64,000 bases of DNA, from contig NZ_JANINP010000003.1 of NCBI RefSeq assembly GCF_024508665.1, forward strand, positions 124,001 through 188,000, in the 5' to 3' direction. This DNA comes from Sphingomonas sp. (GTDB lineage Bacteria > Pseudomonadota > Alphaproteobacteria > Sphingomonadales > Sphingomonadaceae). This document shows positions 9,264 to 18,152 of the stretch, in pieces. Within the stretch, counting starts at the first letter, position 1; the number at the start of each line of letters is the position of its first letter. The translations under genes were made by a program, and so were the position numbers. The notes under the pieces are model-generated. The model was not told the DNA's origin and made no database searches. It saw only the letters and a program-made list of their open reading frames with translations.

Positions 9264-9689
9264 ATGGCGAGCACCTATCGAGCCGCTTCGGCGGCGACGC
9301 CTCCGCGCGCCCTTGAGCTATGGGGCGGCCGCATCCTGACTGCCCTGATCATCCTGTTCCTCGGTGCCGATGCCGCGGGCAAGCTGATCGCCCCGATAAC
9401 GATGATCGCGCACAGCCCGCCGCTGGGACTCCCCGCCACGTCCGGCTTCTACCGGCTGCTGGGGGCAATATTGGGCCTCGCGACCGCGCTTTACGCCTGG
9501 CAGCGCACGGCATTGCTCGGCGCGATCTTGCTGACCGGCTATCTGGGCGGCGCTGTGGCGACCCATTTGCGCGTCGGAAGCCCGCTGATCGGCTACACGC
9601 TGTTCGGCGTCTATCTCGGGATCATGCTATGGGCAGGCCTGTGGCTGCGCGACTCCCGCATCCGCGCATTGCTGCCCCTGAACCGTTGA
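9264..9689 (+). CDS. DoxX-family membrane protein
   Basis: A 141-residue inner-membrane protein with four predicted hydrophobic helices: ILTALIILFLGADAAGKL, a segment around GFYRLLGAILGLATALYAW, LLGAILLTGYLGGAVATHLR and YTLFGVYLGIMLWAGLWL. The TGYLGGAVATHLR motif is typical of DoxX-like proteins. A GAGAG ribosome-binding site precedes ATG. Members are poorly characterised and are often found with VOC, SRPBCC and YCII-type genes, as here. No enzymatic residues are evident. Confidence 0.85.
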   Translation: MASTYRAASAATPPRALELWGGRILTALIILFLGADAAGKLIAPITMIAHSPPLGLPATSGFYRLLGAILGLATALYAWQRTALLGAILLTGYLGGAVATHLRVGSPLIGYTLFGVYLGIMLWAGLWLRDSRIRALLPLNR

Positions 9690-9714
9690 CCAAAACAACA
9701 GAAGGAGAGGCATC

Positions 9715-10431
9715 ATGACCTATGTGCAGGGCTTCATCATTCCGGTGAAGGAAGGCGATAAGCAGCGCTATCTCGACTTGGCGAAAAAGGCCGCGCCCGT
9801 CTTCGCCGAATATGGTGCGATGGCGACGGTCGAATGCTGGGGCGACGACGTCCCCGACGGCAAGCGCACCGACATGAAGCGCGCGGTGAAAGCCGAGCCC
9901 GACGAGAAGATCGTCTTCTCCTGGGTGTGGTGGCCCGACAAGGCGACCTGCGACGCGGCGGCCGAGAAACTGATGGCCGATGAGCGGATGCAGCCCGACG
10001 GCGAGATGCCGTTCAATCCGCAGCGGATGATCTATGGCGGGTACGAGCCCGCCTATGAAGGCGGCGAGGGCGGCAAGTTCGGCTTTGTCGACGGGATCGT
10101 CGCGCCGACCGCCTCCGACAAGGCCGCCTTCGTCGACCATGCCCGAACGATCTCGGCCTATTTCCTGAAGAAGGGCGCGACGCGCATCGTCGATGGCTGG
10201 GGCGTCGACGTGCCCGACGGCAAGGTCACCGACTTCAAGCGCGCGGTCGCGGCCGAGGAAGGCGAGACGGTAATCTTCGGCTGGGTCGAGTGGCCCGACA
10301 AGGCGACCCGCGATGCCGCCTTTGCCGGGATGATGGACGATCCCGACATCCAGGCCGCGCCGCCAGCGTTCGACATGCAGCGCGCGATCTTCGGCGGCTT
10401 CGTGCCGATCCTCGATACCGATCACCAATAA
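9715..10431 (+). CDS. Tandem DUF1428 protein
   Basis: A 238-residue protein made of two DUF1428 copies in tandem, about residues 1-117 and 120-235. Both copies carry DDVPDGK/VDVPDGK, a TD(M/F)KRAV segment, a FSWVWWPDKAT/FGWVEWPDKAT strand, and an ending with MQRAIFGGF or PQRMIYGGY. DUF1428 is a ferredoxin-like dimeric alpha+beta barrel fold related to ABM-type proteins, normally a single domain of about 120 residues, so this looks like a covalently linked dimer. AGAAGGAGAGGCATC precedes ATG. Function unknown; the surrounding operon suggests a role with small reactive molecules. Confidence 0.82.
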   Translation: MTYVQGFIIPVKEGDKQRYLDLAKKAAPVFAEYGAMATVECWGDDVPDGKRTDMKRAVKAEPDEKIVFSWVWWPDKATCDAAAEKLMADERMQPDGEMPFNPQRMIYGGYEPAYEGGEGGKFGFVDGIVAPTASDKAAFVDHARTISAYFLKKGATRIVDGWGVDVPDGKVTDFKRAVAAEEGETVIFGWVEWPDKATRDAAFAGMMDDPDIQAAPPAFDMQRAIFGGFVPILDTDHQ

Positions 10432-10451
10432 CGACCATCAACAGGAGAGAG

Positions 10452-11240
10452 ATGATGGCTACCCGAACCGGAATGCCGATCTGGTATGAATTGCTGACCA
10501 GTGACGTCGATGCCGCCAAGAGATTCTATGGCGACATCGTCGGCTGGACCACGACCGCGTTCCCGTCGCCCGACGGCGGAATGCAATACAATATCTTCAA
10601 CGTCGGCGAGACCGGCGTCGGCGGTCTGGCAGGATTGCCGGCAGGCGCGCCCACCGGCGGCCCGGCATGGCTCTCTTATTTCTACGTCGCCAACGTCGAT
10701 GCGAGCGTGGCGGAGGTCGAGAAAGCCGGGGGCAAGACCCATATGCCGCCGACCGACCTGCCCGGCGTCGGCCGGATCGCGCTCGTCAACGATCCGCAGG
10801 GCGTGCTGTTCTACGTCATGACGCCCGATCCCTCGATGCCGGATCAGGAGAGCACGGCCTTCTCGGCCAACCTGCCCGGCCGCTGCAGCTGGAACGAACT
10901 GGTCACCAGCGACCAGAAGGCGGCATTGCCTTTCTATTCCTCGTTGCTCGGCTGGACCTCCAAGGAGGCGATGCCGATGGGCGAGATGGGCGATTACACC
11001 TTCATCGATTGCGGCGACGTTCGGCTCGGCGCGATGATGGATCGGGCGAGCCCCGAACAGCCGCTCAAATGGACTTTCTACTTCGCCATCCCCGACGTCG
11101 ACGCCGCGGTCAACAAGGTCAAAGCGCATGGCGGTACCGTGATCATGGGGCCGATGGACGTCCCCGGCGGCCAGCGCATCATTCTCGCCGTCGACCCGCA
11201 AGGCGCGTCGGTCGGCTTCGTCTCAGGAGAACGGCAATGA
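10452..11240 (+). CDS. VOC-family protein with two VOC domains
   Basis: A 262-residue protein with two VOC modules. The first begins MPIWYELLTSDVDAAKRFYG and ends GRIALVNDPQGVLFYVMTP; the second begins SWNELVTSDQKAALPFYSS and ends GQRIILAVDPQGASVGFVSG. Two-module proteins of this type include the mycobacterial Cfp30B-like group. GGAGAGAG lies before two adjacent ATGs at 10452 and 10455; either could be used. The stop overlaps the next ATG as ATGA. The substrate is unknown. Confidence 0.85.
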   Translation: MMATRTGMPIWYELLTSDVDAAKRFYGDIVGWTTTAFPSPDGGMQYNIFNVGETGVGGLAGLPAGAPTGGPAWLSYFYVANVDASVAEVEKAGGKTHMPPTDLPGVGRIALVNDPQGVLFYVMTPDPSMPDQESTAFSANLPGRCSWNELVTSDQKAALPFYSSLLGWTSKEAMPMGEMGDYTFIDCGDVRLGAMMDRASPEQPLKWTFYFAIPDVDAAVNKVKAHGGTVIMGPMDVPGGQRIILAVDPQGASVGFVSGERQ

Positions 11241-11731
11241 ACAAGATGGCAACCTGTCTGTGGTTCGATCGCGGCGAAGCCCGCAAGGCAGCGGAATTCT
11301 ATGCCGCGACCTTCCCCGACAGCCATGTCGGAAGCCCGCATGAAGCGGCGTCCGACTATCCGGGCGGCAAGGCCGGCGACGAACTCACGGTGGAATTCAC
11401 TGTGCTCGGCCAGGCGTTCCTGGGATTGAACGGCGGTCCCAATTTCAAGCCGAACGAAGCGGTCAGCTTCCAGGTCTATACCGACGATCAGGAGGAAACC
11501 GATCGCTATTGGAATGCGATCGTCGGCAATGGCGGCGCGGAAAGCGCGTGCGGCTGGTGCAAGGACCGCTGGGGCTTTTCGTGGCAGATCACGCCGCGCG
11601 TGCTGATCGATGCGGTGAGCGGTTCCGACCGCGCCGCCGCCAAGCGTGCGATGGACGCGATGATGACCATGAAGAAGATCGACATCGCGACGATCGAGCG
11701 CGCCCGCGCCGGGGAGCAGATCGATGCGTAA
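11237..11731 (+). CDS. PhnB-like VOC protein
   Basis: A 164-residue VOC protein of the PhnB / 3-demethylubiquinone-methyltransferase-like group. Diagnostic segments are ATCLWFDRGEARKAAEFYA, LTVEFTVLGQAFLGLNGGP, AVSFQVYTDDQEETDRYWNA and KDRWGFSWQITPRVL. Despite the family's historical name it has no methyltransferase motif. Its start overlaps the previous stop (ATGA) and its stop overlaps the next start by 8 bases, so it is translated as part of the operon. Precise function unknown. Confidence 0.87.
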   Translation: MNKMATCLWFDRGEARKAAEFYAATFPDSHVGSPHEAASDYPGGKAGDELTVEFTVLGQAFLGLNGGPNFKPNEAVSFQVYTDDQEETDRYWNAIVGNGGAESACGWCKDRWGFSWQITPRVLIDAVSGSDRAAAKRAMDAMMTMKKIDIATIERARAGEQIDA

Positions 11732-12392
11732 GGTGACCGGCGGCGTGTTCCTCTCGCTCGACGGCGTGATGCAGGCGCCCGGCGGTCCGACCGAGGACTA
11801 TACCGGTGGCTTCGACCAGGGCGGCTGGCTGTTCCGGTTCGGCGACGAAGGCATATTCGATACCGTCGGCTCGCTCTTCGCCGGCGAGTACGACCTGCTG
11901 CTCGGCCGGCGTACTTACGACATCTTCGCCTCCTATTGGCCCTATGTCGAAGGTCCCGAAGCGGCGATGGGCCAGGCGTTCGCGCGCGCCGGCAAACATG
12001 TGCTGACGCGCGGCGATCGGCCGCTCGAATGGCAGAATAGCCATCGTCTGAAAGGGGTGGACGACGTCGCTGCGCTCAAACGGAGCGAAGGCCCCGACCT
12101 TATCATCCAGGGATCGAGCACGATCTATCCAGACCTGCTCGCCGCCGGGCTGATCGATCGTCTGGTGCTGATGATCTTCCCGGTGACGCTCGGCAAGGGC
12201 AAAAGGCTGTTTGGCGAGGGGACGCCGGCAGGCAAGCTGCGGATGACGGACCACAAGGTCACGGCCAAGGGCACGGTCATCGCGACCTACGAACCGGACG
12301 GCGCTATCCCTGCGGACGCGTCGTTCCCCGAGCCCAGCACGAGCCAACGCGAGCAGGAGCGCCAGGCACGGATGCGGGAGGAGAAGTGGTAG
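11724..12392 (+). CDS. Dihydrofolate-reductase-like (RibD C-terminal) protein
   Basis: A 222-residue reductase of the RibD C-terminal / DHFR-like family (YwjB and YyaP type). It starts RKVTGGVFLSLDGVMQAPGG, has YDLLLGRRTYDIFASYWP, the nucleotide-binding PDLIIQGSSTIYPDLL and the strand LMIFPVTLGKGKRLF. Such proteins are probably NAD(P)H-dependent reductases of unknown substrates, not true folate enzymes. The C-terminal 35 residues are polar and unusual for the family. It is the last gene of the operon that begins at 8660. Confidence 0.83.
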   Translation: MRKVTGGVFLSLDGVMQAPGGPTEDYTGGFDQGGWLFRFGDEGIFDTVGSLFAGEYDLLLGRRTYDIFASYWPYVEGPEAAMGQAFARAGKHVLTRGDRPLEWQNSHRLKGVDDVAALKRSEGPDLIIQGSSTIYPDLLAAGLIDRLVLMIFPVTLGKGKRLFGEGTPAGKLRMTDHKVTAKGTVIATYEPDGAIPADASFPEPSTSQREQERQARMREEKW

Positions 12393-12412
12393 GCGTGTCC
12401 AAGGGTCTCTCC

Positions 12413-12445
12413 CAAAACCGGTATCCACTTTTCAACACGATAGGC
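12413..12445. repeat. Fragment of a dispersed alphaproteobacterial repeat
   Basis: CAAAACCGGTATCCACTTTT followed by CAACACGAT resembles the short extragenic repeat widely seen in alphaproteobacteria (AAAACCGGTT-CCACTTTT type). It fills the 66-base gap between the reductase gene and the PMT gene. Recognition is by memory of the pattern and no second copy is seen here. Confidence 0.35.
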
Positions 12446-12458
12446 TAAGCGGGCGGGG

Positions 12459-13742
12459 ATGCATGGTCGTCCCCGCCCGTTTCTCGTCGCGATCCTGATC
12501 GGGCTGGCCGCGGAGGCGCTGTTCCTGTGGGGCGTCACGATTCCGTCGAAGATCGTGTTCGACGAGATTCACTACGTTCCCGCCGCCCGCGCGCTGCTCG
12601 CGCTGTCTGGGCCGGTGAATACAGAACATCCCCTGCTCGCCAAGGAATTCATCGCCGCGGGGATCGCGCTGTTCGGCGATAACGCCTTGGGCTGGCGATT
12701 CTTCTCGACCATCGCCGGCGCGGCGACGGTGATGGGCGTGTTCGCGATCCTGTGGTTGCTTTACGGGCGGATGCGGCCGGCGGTGATGGGCGCGATCTTC
12801 GCGCTGCTCAACTTCACCATCTATATCGAAGCGCGGATCGCGATGATCGATCCGTTCCTCGCCGTTTTCACCATCTGGGCGATCGCCGCCATGCTGTGGG
12901 CGATGCGCGCGTCGCCGGGCAAGGTCTGGTTGCGCTGGATCGTCGCGGCGATCCTGTTCGGGTTGGCGGTCGCGGCGAAATGGGCCGCCGTGCCCTATGT
13001 CGCTGGGGCCGGTATCGCCTTCCTCGCGATGCGCTGGCGCGACGCGACGCGGGCGAAGCGTCCCCTCGCGACGCTGTGGTCCGCTCGCGACCAGCCGCAT
13101 TGGCCGGGCCTTGCCGCCTTCCCCGCGCTGCTCGCCTTCGGGCTGGTCGCGATCGCGGCCTATTTCCTGACCTTCGCACCCGCCTTCTTCTATCACGACC
13201 AGCCGCTGACCCTCGCCGAGCTGCTGCCGTTCCAGATGACGATGTATGCCGAGCAGACGCAGGTCCTGCCGCACCACACCTACGAATCGTCCTGGTGGAC
13301 CTGGCCGCTGATCATTCGCCCGATCTGGTATTTCTACGAGCCCTCCGACGGCGCGATGCGCGGCATCCTGATGATCGGCAATCCGGTGATCATGTGGGGC
13401 GGGCTGGTCGCTGTGCTCGCCTGTGTGTGGGGCTGGCTCCGCGTGCGAGACCCCAGGCTGCTGTTCGCCGCGGGACTATGGATAGCGAGTTATCTGATCT
13501 GGGTGATCATCCCCAAGTCGCTGGGCTTCTATTATTACTATTACCTGCCATCGATCTTCCTGTGCATCGCGCTGGCCGCCGCGTTCGACCATTTCGGCAA
13601 GGACAGGTTCGAGCATTGGGACGAGGGATTCGCGATCCTGGCGTTCGGAATCGCGGTCTATTTCTTCCCGATCATCTCCGCCGCGGCGCTGCCGGGGGAG
13701 CAATCCTTCATGCACTGGATGTGGTTCTCGAGCTGGCCTTAG
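12459..13742 (+). CDS. PMT-family dolichyl-phosphate-mannose-protein mannosyltransferase-like
   Basis: A 427-residue polytopic membrane glycosyltransferase of the PMT/ArnT superfamily. The first external loop has the acidic catalytic pair in IVFDEIHYVPAARA, followed by TEHPLLAKE, which matches the family's HPP-L-K region. About ten hydrophobic helices follow. Such enzymes transfer mannose from a polyprenyl-phosphate donor, to protein or lipid, on the periplasmic side. Near the C-terminus is an unusual run of five Tyr in GFYYYYYLPS. No partner genes adjoin it. Family firm; acceptor unknown. Confidence 0.83.
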   Translation: MHGRPRPFLVAILIGLAAEALFLWGVTIPSKIVFDEIHYVPAARALLALSGPVNTEHPLLAKEFIAAGIALFGDNALGWRFFSTIAGAATVMGVFAILWLLYGRMRPAVMGAIFALLNFTIYIEARIAMIDPFLAVFTIWAIAAMLWAMRASPGKVWLRWIVAAILFGLAVAAKWAAVPYVAGAGIAFLAMRWRDATRAKRPLATLWSARDQPHWPGLAAFPALLAFGLVAIAAYFLTFAPAFFYHDQPLTLAELLPFQMTMYAEQTQVLPHHTYESSWWTWPLIIRPIWYFYEPSDGAMRGILMIGNPVIMWGGLVAVLACVWGWLRVRDPRLLFAAGLWIASYLIWVIIPKSLGFYYYYYLPSIFLCIALAAAFDHFGKDRFEHWDEGFAILAFGIAVYFFPIISAAALPGEQSFMHWMWFSSWP

Positions 13743-13757
13743 CGGAATAGCGAAACT

Positions 13758-13854
13758 CCCCTCCCGCTTGCGGGAGGGGTGGGGGGGGGTCTGTTATGCC
13801 CGACAATCGCTAGCGGACATGCCCTCCCCTAACCCCTCCCGCAGGCGGGAGGGG
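13758..13854. repeat. G/C-rich palindromic intergenic element
   Basis: CCCCTCCCGCTTGCGGGAGG and CCCCTCCCGCAGGCGGGAGG hairpins flank a short centre, with a run of ten G at 13780-13789 in the left half (CCCCTAACCCC on the right). It lies between the convergent ends of the PMT and LysR genes and may help terminate both. Confidence 0.8.
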
Positions 13855-13899
13855 AATAATGTAGCTATTTCAGGTCGCTCGCCCTCGCGAATATCGGGA

Positions 13900-14796
13900 C
13901 TAAGCCTCCATCGCACCCGCCGGACGAGTAAGTACCTGGAGGAAATGACGACAGGGCAGCGTCAGGTCGGAAACGTGATGGACCAGCCACAGCATCATCG
14001 TCACGTCGGTCAGCGGCCGATAGGCCAAGGCAGCCGATTGCAAATTGCATAGCGATTCCGCCAACACCATCACGCCGATCCCGGCGGCGGTCAGCCCGAA
14101 TAGCGTCGACACGTCGCTCACCACTTGCGCGACATTGGGCTCGACACCGCGTTCGCGCATCAACGCCATCAGCTCGCCGGTGAACAGGCTGCGTTCGGTC
14201 GAGTAGAAGACCATGGGTTCGCCGGTCAGATCGAGGAGGTCGACCGTGTCCTGCGCCGCCAGCCGGTGATCGGGTGGCACGCCGACGAACAATCGTTCGC
14301 GAAGGAAAGGCTGTGCGATCAGGTCGCGCGGCAGGACGGGCCTTGCGCGGCTGCGCATGAAGCCGATGTCGAGCAAGCGGTCGTCGATATCCTCGACCTG
14401 GGCGCGGCCCGACGCCTCGCGCAGGACGAGCTTCACGTCGGGGTAGAGACGGCGGAATTCGGCGATCGCCCGCGCGATCTCGGGAATGAATGGGGCCGAG
14501 GCGTTGAACCCGATCGCCAGTTCGCCACGTTCGCCCCGCGCCGCGCCGCGCGCGACCGCCATGGCATGCTCGGCCTGGCGCAACGTCGCCCGCGCAGCAT
14601 CGAGAAACAGCTTGCCGGCGGGAGTCAGCGTGACGCTGCGGCTGGTGCGATCGAGCAAGCGCACCTGCAATTCGTCTTCCAATGCCCGAATTTGCTGGCT
14701 GAGAGGCGGTTGCGATATGCCGAGATGCTTTGCCGCGCGTGCGAAGTGCAGATCCTCCGCGACACGAACGAAATAGCGCAGGTGGCGTAACTCCAT
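13900..14796 (-). CDS. LysR-family transcriptional regulator
   Basis: A 298-residue LysR regulator. The DNA-binding helix-turn-helix is LRYFVRVAEDLHFARAAKHL followed by GISQPPLSQQIRALEDEL; the effector domain starts near residue 90 with GERGELAIGFNASAPF. The sequence is of the BenM/CatM-like subgroup. I chose the ATG at 14796 (MELRHLRYF); longer readings lack similarity. It is divergent from the RND efflux operon with 167 bases between, and is the likely regulator of that operon. The inducing ligand cannot be inferred. Confidence 0.9.
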   Translation of the reverse strand: MELRHLRYFVRVAEDLHFARAAKHLGISQPPLSQQIRALEDELQVRLLDRTSRSVTLTPAGKLFLDAARATLRQAEHAMAVARGAARGERGELAIGFNASAPFIPEIARAIAEFRRLYPDVKLVLREASGRAQVEDIDDRLLDIGFMRSRARPVLPRDLIAQPFLRERLFVGVPPDHRLAAQDTVDLLDLTGEPMVFYSTERSLFTGELMALMRERGVEPNVAQVVSDVSTLFGLTAAGIGVMVLAESLCNLQSAALAYRPLTDVTMMLWLVHHVSDLTLPCRHFLQVLTRPAGAMEA

Positions 14797-14810
14797 TATC
14801 AAGACGTAAT
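14795..14810. promoter_or_regulatory. Possible LysR site in the efflux promoter region
   Basis: ATTATCAAGACGTAAT has inverted ATTA/TAAT ends and spans the LysR start. The rest of the AT-rich stretch to about 14845 (AATAAATATCAATCATGCCG and AAACAATATT) is the only AT-rich part of the divergent gap and probably holds both promoters. No unique T-N11-A box stands out. Confidence 0.3.
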
Positions 14811-14963
14811 AAATATCAATCATGCCGTAAACAATATTGGACAGGCGCGGTTGTCGCGCCCACTTCGCCGCGACGCAGCATCGGCTTGCCACCGGTGCCA
14901 TCACAAAGATCGCCGACGGTGCTCCCCCGCCCCGCCACCGGCAATCGAACACGGGAATCGCCG

Positions 14964-17900
14964 ATGATCGGAATCGTCCGCATAGCGCTGACGCGACCGC
15001 TGACCTTCGTGGTCATGGCCATTCTGATCGCGCTGATCGGCGTGCTGACGGCCGTCCGGACTCCGGTCGACATCTTTCCCAATATCCGCGTGCCGGTGAT
15101 CGCGGTGGCCTGGCAATATAGCGGCCTGCCGCCCGATCAGATGTCGGGGCGCATCATCACGCCCTTCGAGCGCGTGCTGACGACCACCGTCAACGACATC
15201 GACCATATCGAGAGCCAGTCGATGCCCGGCATCGGCGTGACCAAGATCTATTTCCAGCCCGGCGCCGATATCCGCACCGCCACCGCGCAGGTGACCAGCG
15301 TGTCGCAGACCGTGCTCAAGCAGCTGCCGCCGGGTGTCACCCCGCCGCTGATCCTCAACTACAACGCCTCGACCGTGCCGATCCTGCAGCTCGCTTTGTC
15401 GGGCAAGGGTCTGTCCGAGGGCAAGATGTTCGACCTGGCGCAGAACCAGGTCCGCCCCGGCCTGGTGACCGTACCCGGCGCGGCGATCCCCTATCCTTCG
15501 GGCGGGCGTCAGCGCCAGATCCAGGTCGATCTCGACCCGGCCGCGCTTCAGTCCAAGGGGCTGTCGGCGCAGGATGTCGGCAACGCCATCGCCGCGCAGA
15601 ACCAGATCAATCCGGTCGGCTTCGCCAAGATCGGCAGCTTCCAGTATAGCGTCGCGCTCAACAACGCGCCCAGCTCGGTCGAGCAACTCAACAACTTGCC
15701 GGTCAAGGTGGTGAACGGCGCCACCATCTATATGCGCGATGTCGCCCATGTCCGCGACGGATCGGCGCCGCAGACCAATGTCGTCCATGTCGACGGGTCG
15801 CGATCGGTGCTGATCACCGTGCTCAAGAACGGCGCCACGTCGACGCTGGCGATCGTCCAGGGAATCAAGGACGCGCTGCCCAACATCCAGGCGACCTTGC
15901 CCAGCGCGCTCAAGATCGTGCCGATCGGGGACCAGTCGCTGTTCGTCAAGGCGGCGGTCGAGGGCGTCATCAAGGAAGGCGCGATCGCCGCCGCGCTCAC
16001 GTCTTTGATGATCATGCTGTTCCTGGGCTCGTGGCGATCGACGGTGATCATCGCGATCTCGATCCCGCTGGCGATCCTGGGCGCGATCATCGCCCTGTCC
16101 GCGACCGGCAACACGCTCAACATCATGACGCTGGGCGGCTTGAGCCTCGCGGTCGGCATCCTGGTCGACGATGCGACGGTGACGATCGAGAATATCAACT
16201 GGCACCTCGAACAGGGCAAGCCGGTGTTCACCGCGATCATGGACGGCGCGGCGCAGATCGTGACCCCGGCGTTCGTGTCGCTGCTGTGCATCTGCATCGT
16301 GTTCGTGCCGATGTTCTTCCTGCCCGGCGTCGCCGGCTTCCTGTTCGTGCCGATGGCGCTCGCCGTGGTGTTCGCGATGATCATGTCGTTCGTCCTGTCG
16401 CGCACCCTGGTGCCGACCATGGCCAACTATCTGCTCAAGCCGCATGCCGGCGACATGCACGCAGCCGGGACGCCGTCCTCGCGCAACCCGCTGGTTCGTT
16501 TCCAGCGCGGCTTCGAGCAGCGGTTCGAACGGTTTCGCAAAAGCTATGGGGCGTTGCTCGAACGCGCGCTGGCGACGCCGCGGCCGTTTGTCATCGGCTT
16601 CCTGGCATGCGTCGCGCTGTCTTTCCTGCTGGTGCCGTTCCTGGGCGAGAATTTCTTCCCGTCGGTCGATGCCGGGCAGATGGCGCTGCATGTCCGTGCG
16701 CCGGTCGGATCGCGGATCGAGGATACGTCGGCGCAGTTCGACCGTATCGAACAGCGCATCCGCCAGATCATCCCGGCGGACGAACTGGTGTCCGTGGTCG
16801 ACAATATCGGCCTGCCGGTCAGCTCCATCAACACGACCTACAACAATTCGGGCACGGTGGGGCCGCAGGACGGCGACGTCCTGATCCAGCTGACCAAGGA
16901 TCACCGGCCGACCGACGATTATGTCCGGATGCTGCGCGAGCAATTGCCGCGCGATTTCCCCGGCTCCACCTTCTCGTTCCTGCCCGCCGACATCACCAGC
17001 CAGATCCTGAACTTCGGCGCGCCCGCGCCGATCGATGTCGCGATCTCTGGCAAGGACGGCGAAGGCAATGCTGCTTTCGCGCGCGAAGTGCTGCGTCGGA
17101 TCAAGGCGATCCCCGGCTTGGCCGACGCCCGCATCCAGCAATCGGCGCGCTACCCGCAGCTCAATGTCGATGTCGACCGCAGCCGGATCGGCCAATACGG
17201 CCTGACCGAGCGCGATGTGACCGCCAGCCTGGGCAACTCGCTCGCCGGCTCGTCGCAGACCGCACCAGTCTATTTCCTCGATCCTGCCAGCGGCGTGTCC
17301 TACCCGGTGGTGGCGCAGACGCCCGAATATCAGGTCGGGTCGATCAGCGACCTCGCCAATGTCCCGGTCACCGGCTCGGCCGGCGCCAGCCAGATCGTCG
17401 GCGGCATTGCCACGATCGGCCGTTCCTATGCGCCGACCGTGGTGTCGCACTATAATATCGCGCCGGTCGTCAATGTATTCGCGACCACCAACGGGCGCGA
17501 TCTCGGCGCGGTCGCCGGAGACATCAACCGCGTGCTCAAGGACATGAAGGCGAAGGCACCGAAGGGCACGACCGTCACGCTGCGCGGCCAATATGCGACG
17601 ATGAATGCGGCATTTTCCGGCCTCGCCTTCGGCCTGCTGGGTGCGATCGTGCTGATCTACCTGTTGATCGTCGTGAACTTCCAGTCGTGGCTCGACCCAT
17701 TCGTGATCATCACCGCTTTGCCCGGCGCGCTGGCCGGCATCGTCTGGATGCTGTTCGCGACCGGCACGACCTTGTCGGTCCCGGCGCTGACCGGCGCGAT
17801 CATGTGCATGGGCGTCGCCACCGCGAATTCGATCCTGGTGGTCAGCTTCGCGCGCGAGCGGTTGGCCGAACTGGGTGACGCGACCGCGGCAGCGCTCGAC

Positions 17901-18152
17901 GCCGGTCTGGTCCGCTTCCGTCCGGTGTTGATGACCGCGCTGGCGATGATCATCGGCATGTTGCCGATGGCGCTGGGTCTGGGCGAAGGCGGCGAGCAGA
18001 ACGCGCCGCTCGGCCGCGCGGTGATCGGCGGCCTGATGGTCGCGACCTTCGCCACCCTGATGTTCGTTCCCGTAATCTTCAGCCTCGTCCACCGGCGCAA
18101 AGCCGGCGATGCGGACGCGGCGCCAAAGCAGCTGGAGGAAGCCTATGCCTGA
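14964..18152 (+). CDS. RND efflux transporter permease
   Basis: A 1062-residue inner-membrane proton-driven pump subunit of the resistance-nodulation-division superfamily. It starts MIGIVRIALTRPLTFVVMAI, shows the two large periplasmic loops and 12 helices, and carries the paired acidic residues of TM4 in GILVDDATVTIENI near residue 400. The product is closest in character to the HAE/NFE groups whose exact substrates vary (drugs, solvents or small organics). ATG at 14964 is preceded by ACGGGAA. The stop overlaps the membrane-fusion gene by 8 bases. It is the first of three genes facing a LysR regulator. Confidence 0.93.
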   Translation: MIGIVRIALTRPLTFVVMAILIALIGVLTAVRTPVDIFPNIRVPVIAVAWQYSGLPPDQMSGRIITPFERVLTTTVNDIDHIESQSMPGIGVTKIYFQPGADIRTATAQVTSVSQTVLKQLPPGVTPPLILNYNASTVPILQLALSGKGLSEGKMFDLAQNQVRPGLVTVPGAAIPYPSGGRQRQIQVDLDPAALQSKGLSAQDVGNAIAAQNQINPVGFAKIGSFQYSVALNNAPSSVEQLNNLPVKVVNGATIYMRDVAHVRDGSAPQTNVVHVDGSRSVLITVLKNGATSTLAIVQGIKDALPNIQATLPSALKIVPIGDQSLFVKAAVEGVIKEGAIAAALTSLMIMLFLGSWRSTVIIAISIPLAILGAIIALSATGNTLNIMTLGGLSLAVGILVDDATVTIENINWHLEQGKPVFTAIMDGAAQIVTPAFVSLLCICIVFVPMFFLPGVAGFLFVPMALAVVFAMIMSFVLSRTLVPTMANYLLKPHAGDMHAAGTPSSRNPLVRFQRGFEQRFERFRKSYGALLERALATPRPFVIGFLACVALSFLLVPFLGENFFPSVDAGQMALHVRAPVGSRIEDTSAQFDRIEQRIRQIIPADELVSVVDNIGLPVSSINTTYNNSGTVGPQDGDVLIQLTKDHRPTDDYVRMLREQLPRDFPGSTFSFLPADITSQILNFGAPAPIDVAISGKDGEGNAAFAREVLRRIKAIPGLADARIQQSARYPQLNVDVDRSRIGQYGLTERDVTASLGNSLAGSSQTAPVYFLDPASGVSYPVVAQTPEYQVGSISDLANVPVTGSAGASQIVGGIATIGRSYAPTVVSHYNIAPVVNVFATTNGRDLGAVAGDINRVLKDMKAKAPKGTTVTLRGQYATMNAAFSGLAFGLLGAIVLIYLLIVVNFQSWLDPFVIITALPGALAGIVWMLFATGTTLSVPALTGAIMCMGVATANSILVVSFARERLAELGDATAAALDAGLVRFRPVLMTALAMIIGMLPMALGLGEGGEQNAPLGRAVIGGLMVATFATLMFVPVIFSLVHRRKAGDADAAPKQLEEAYA

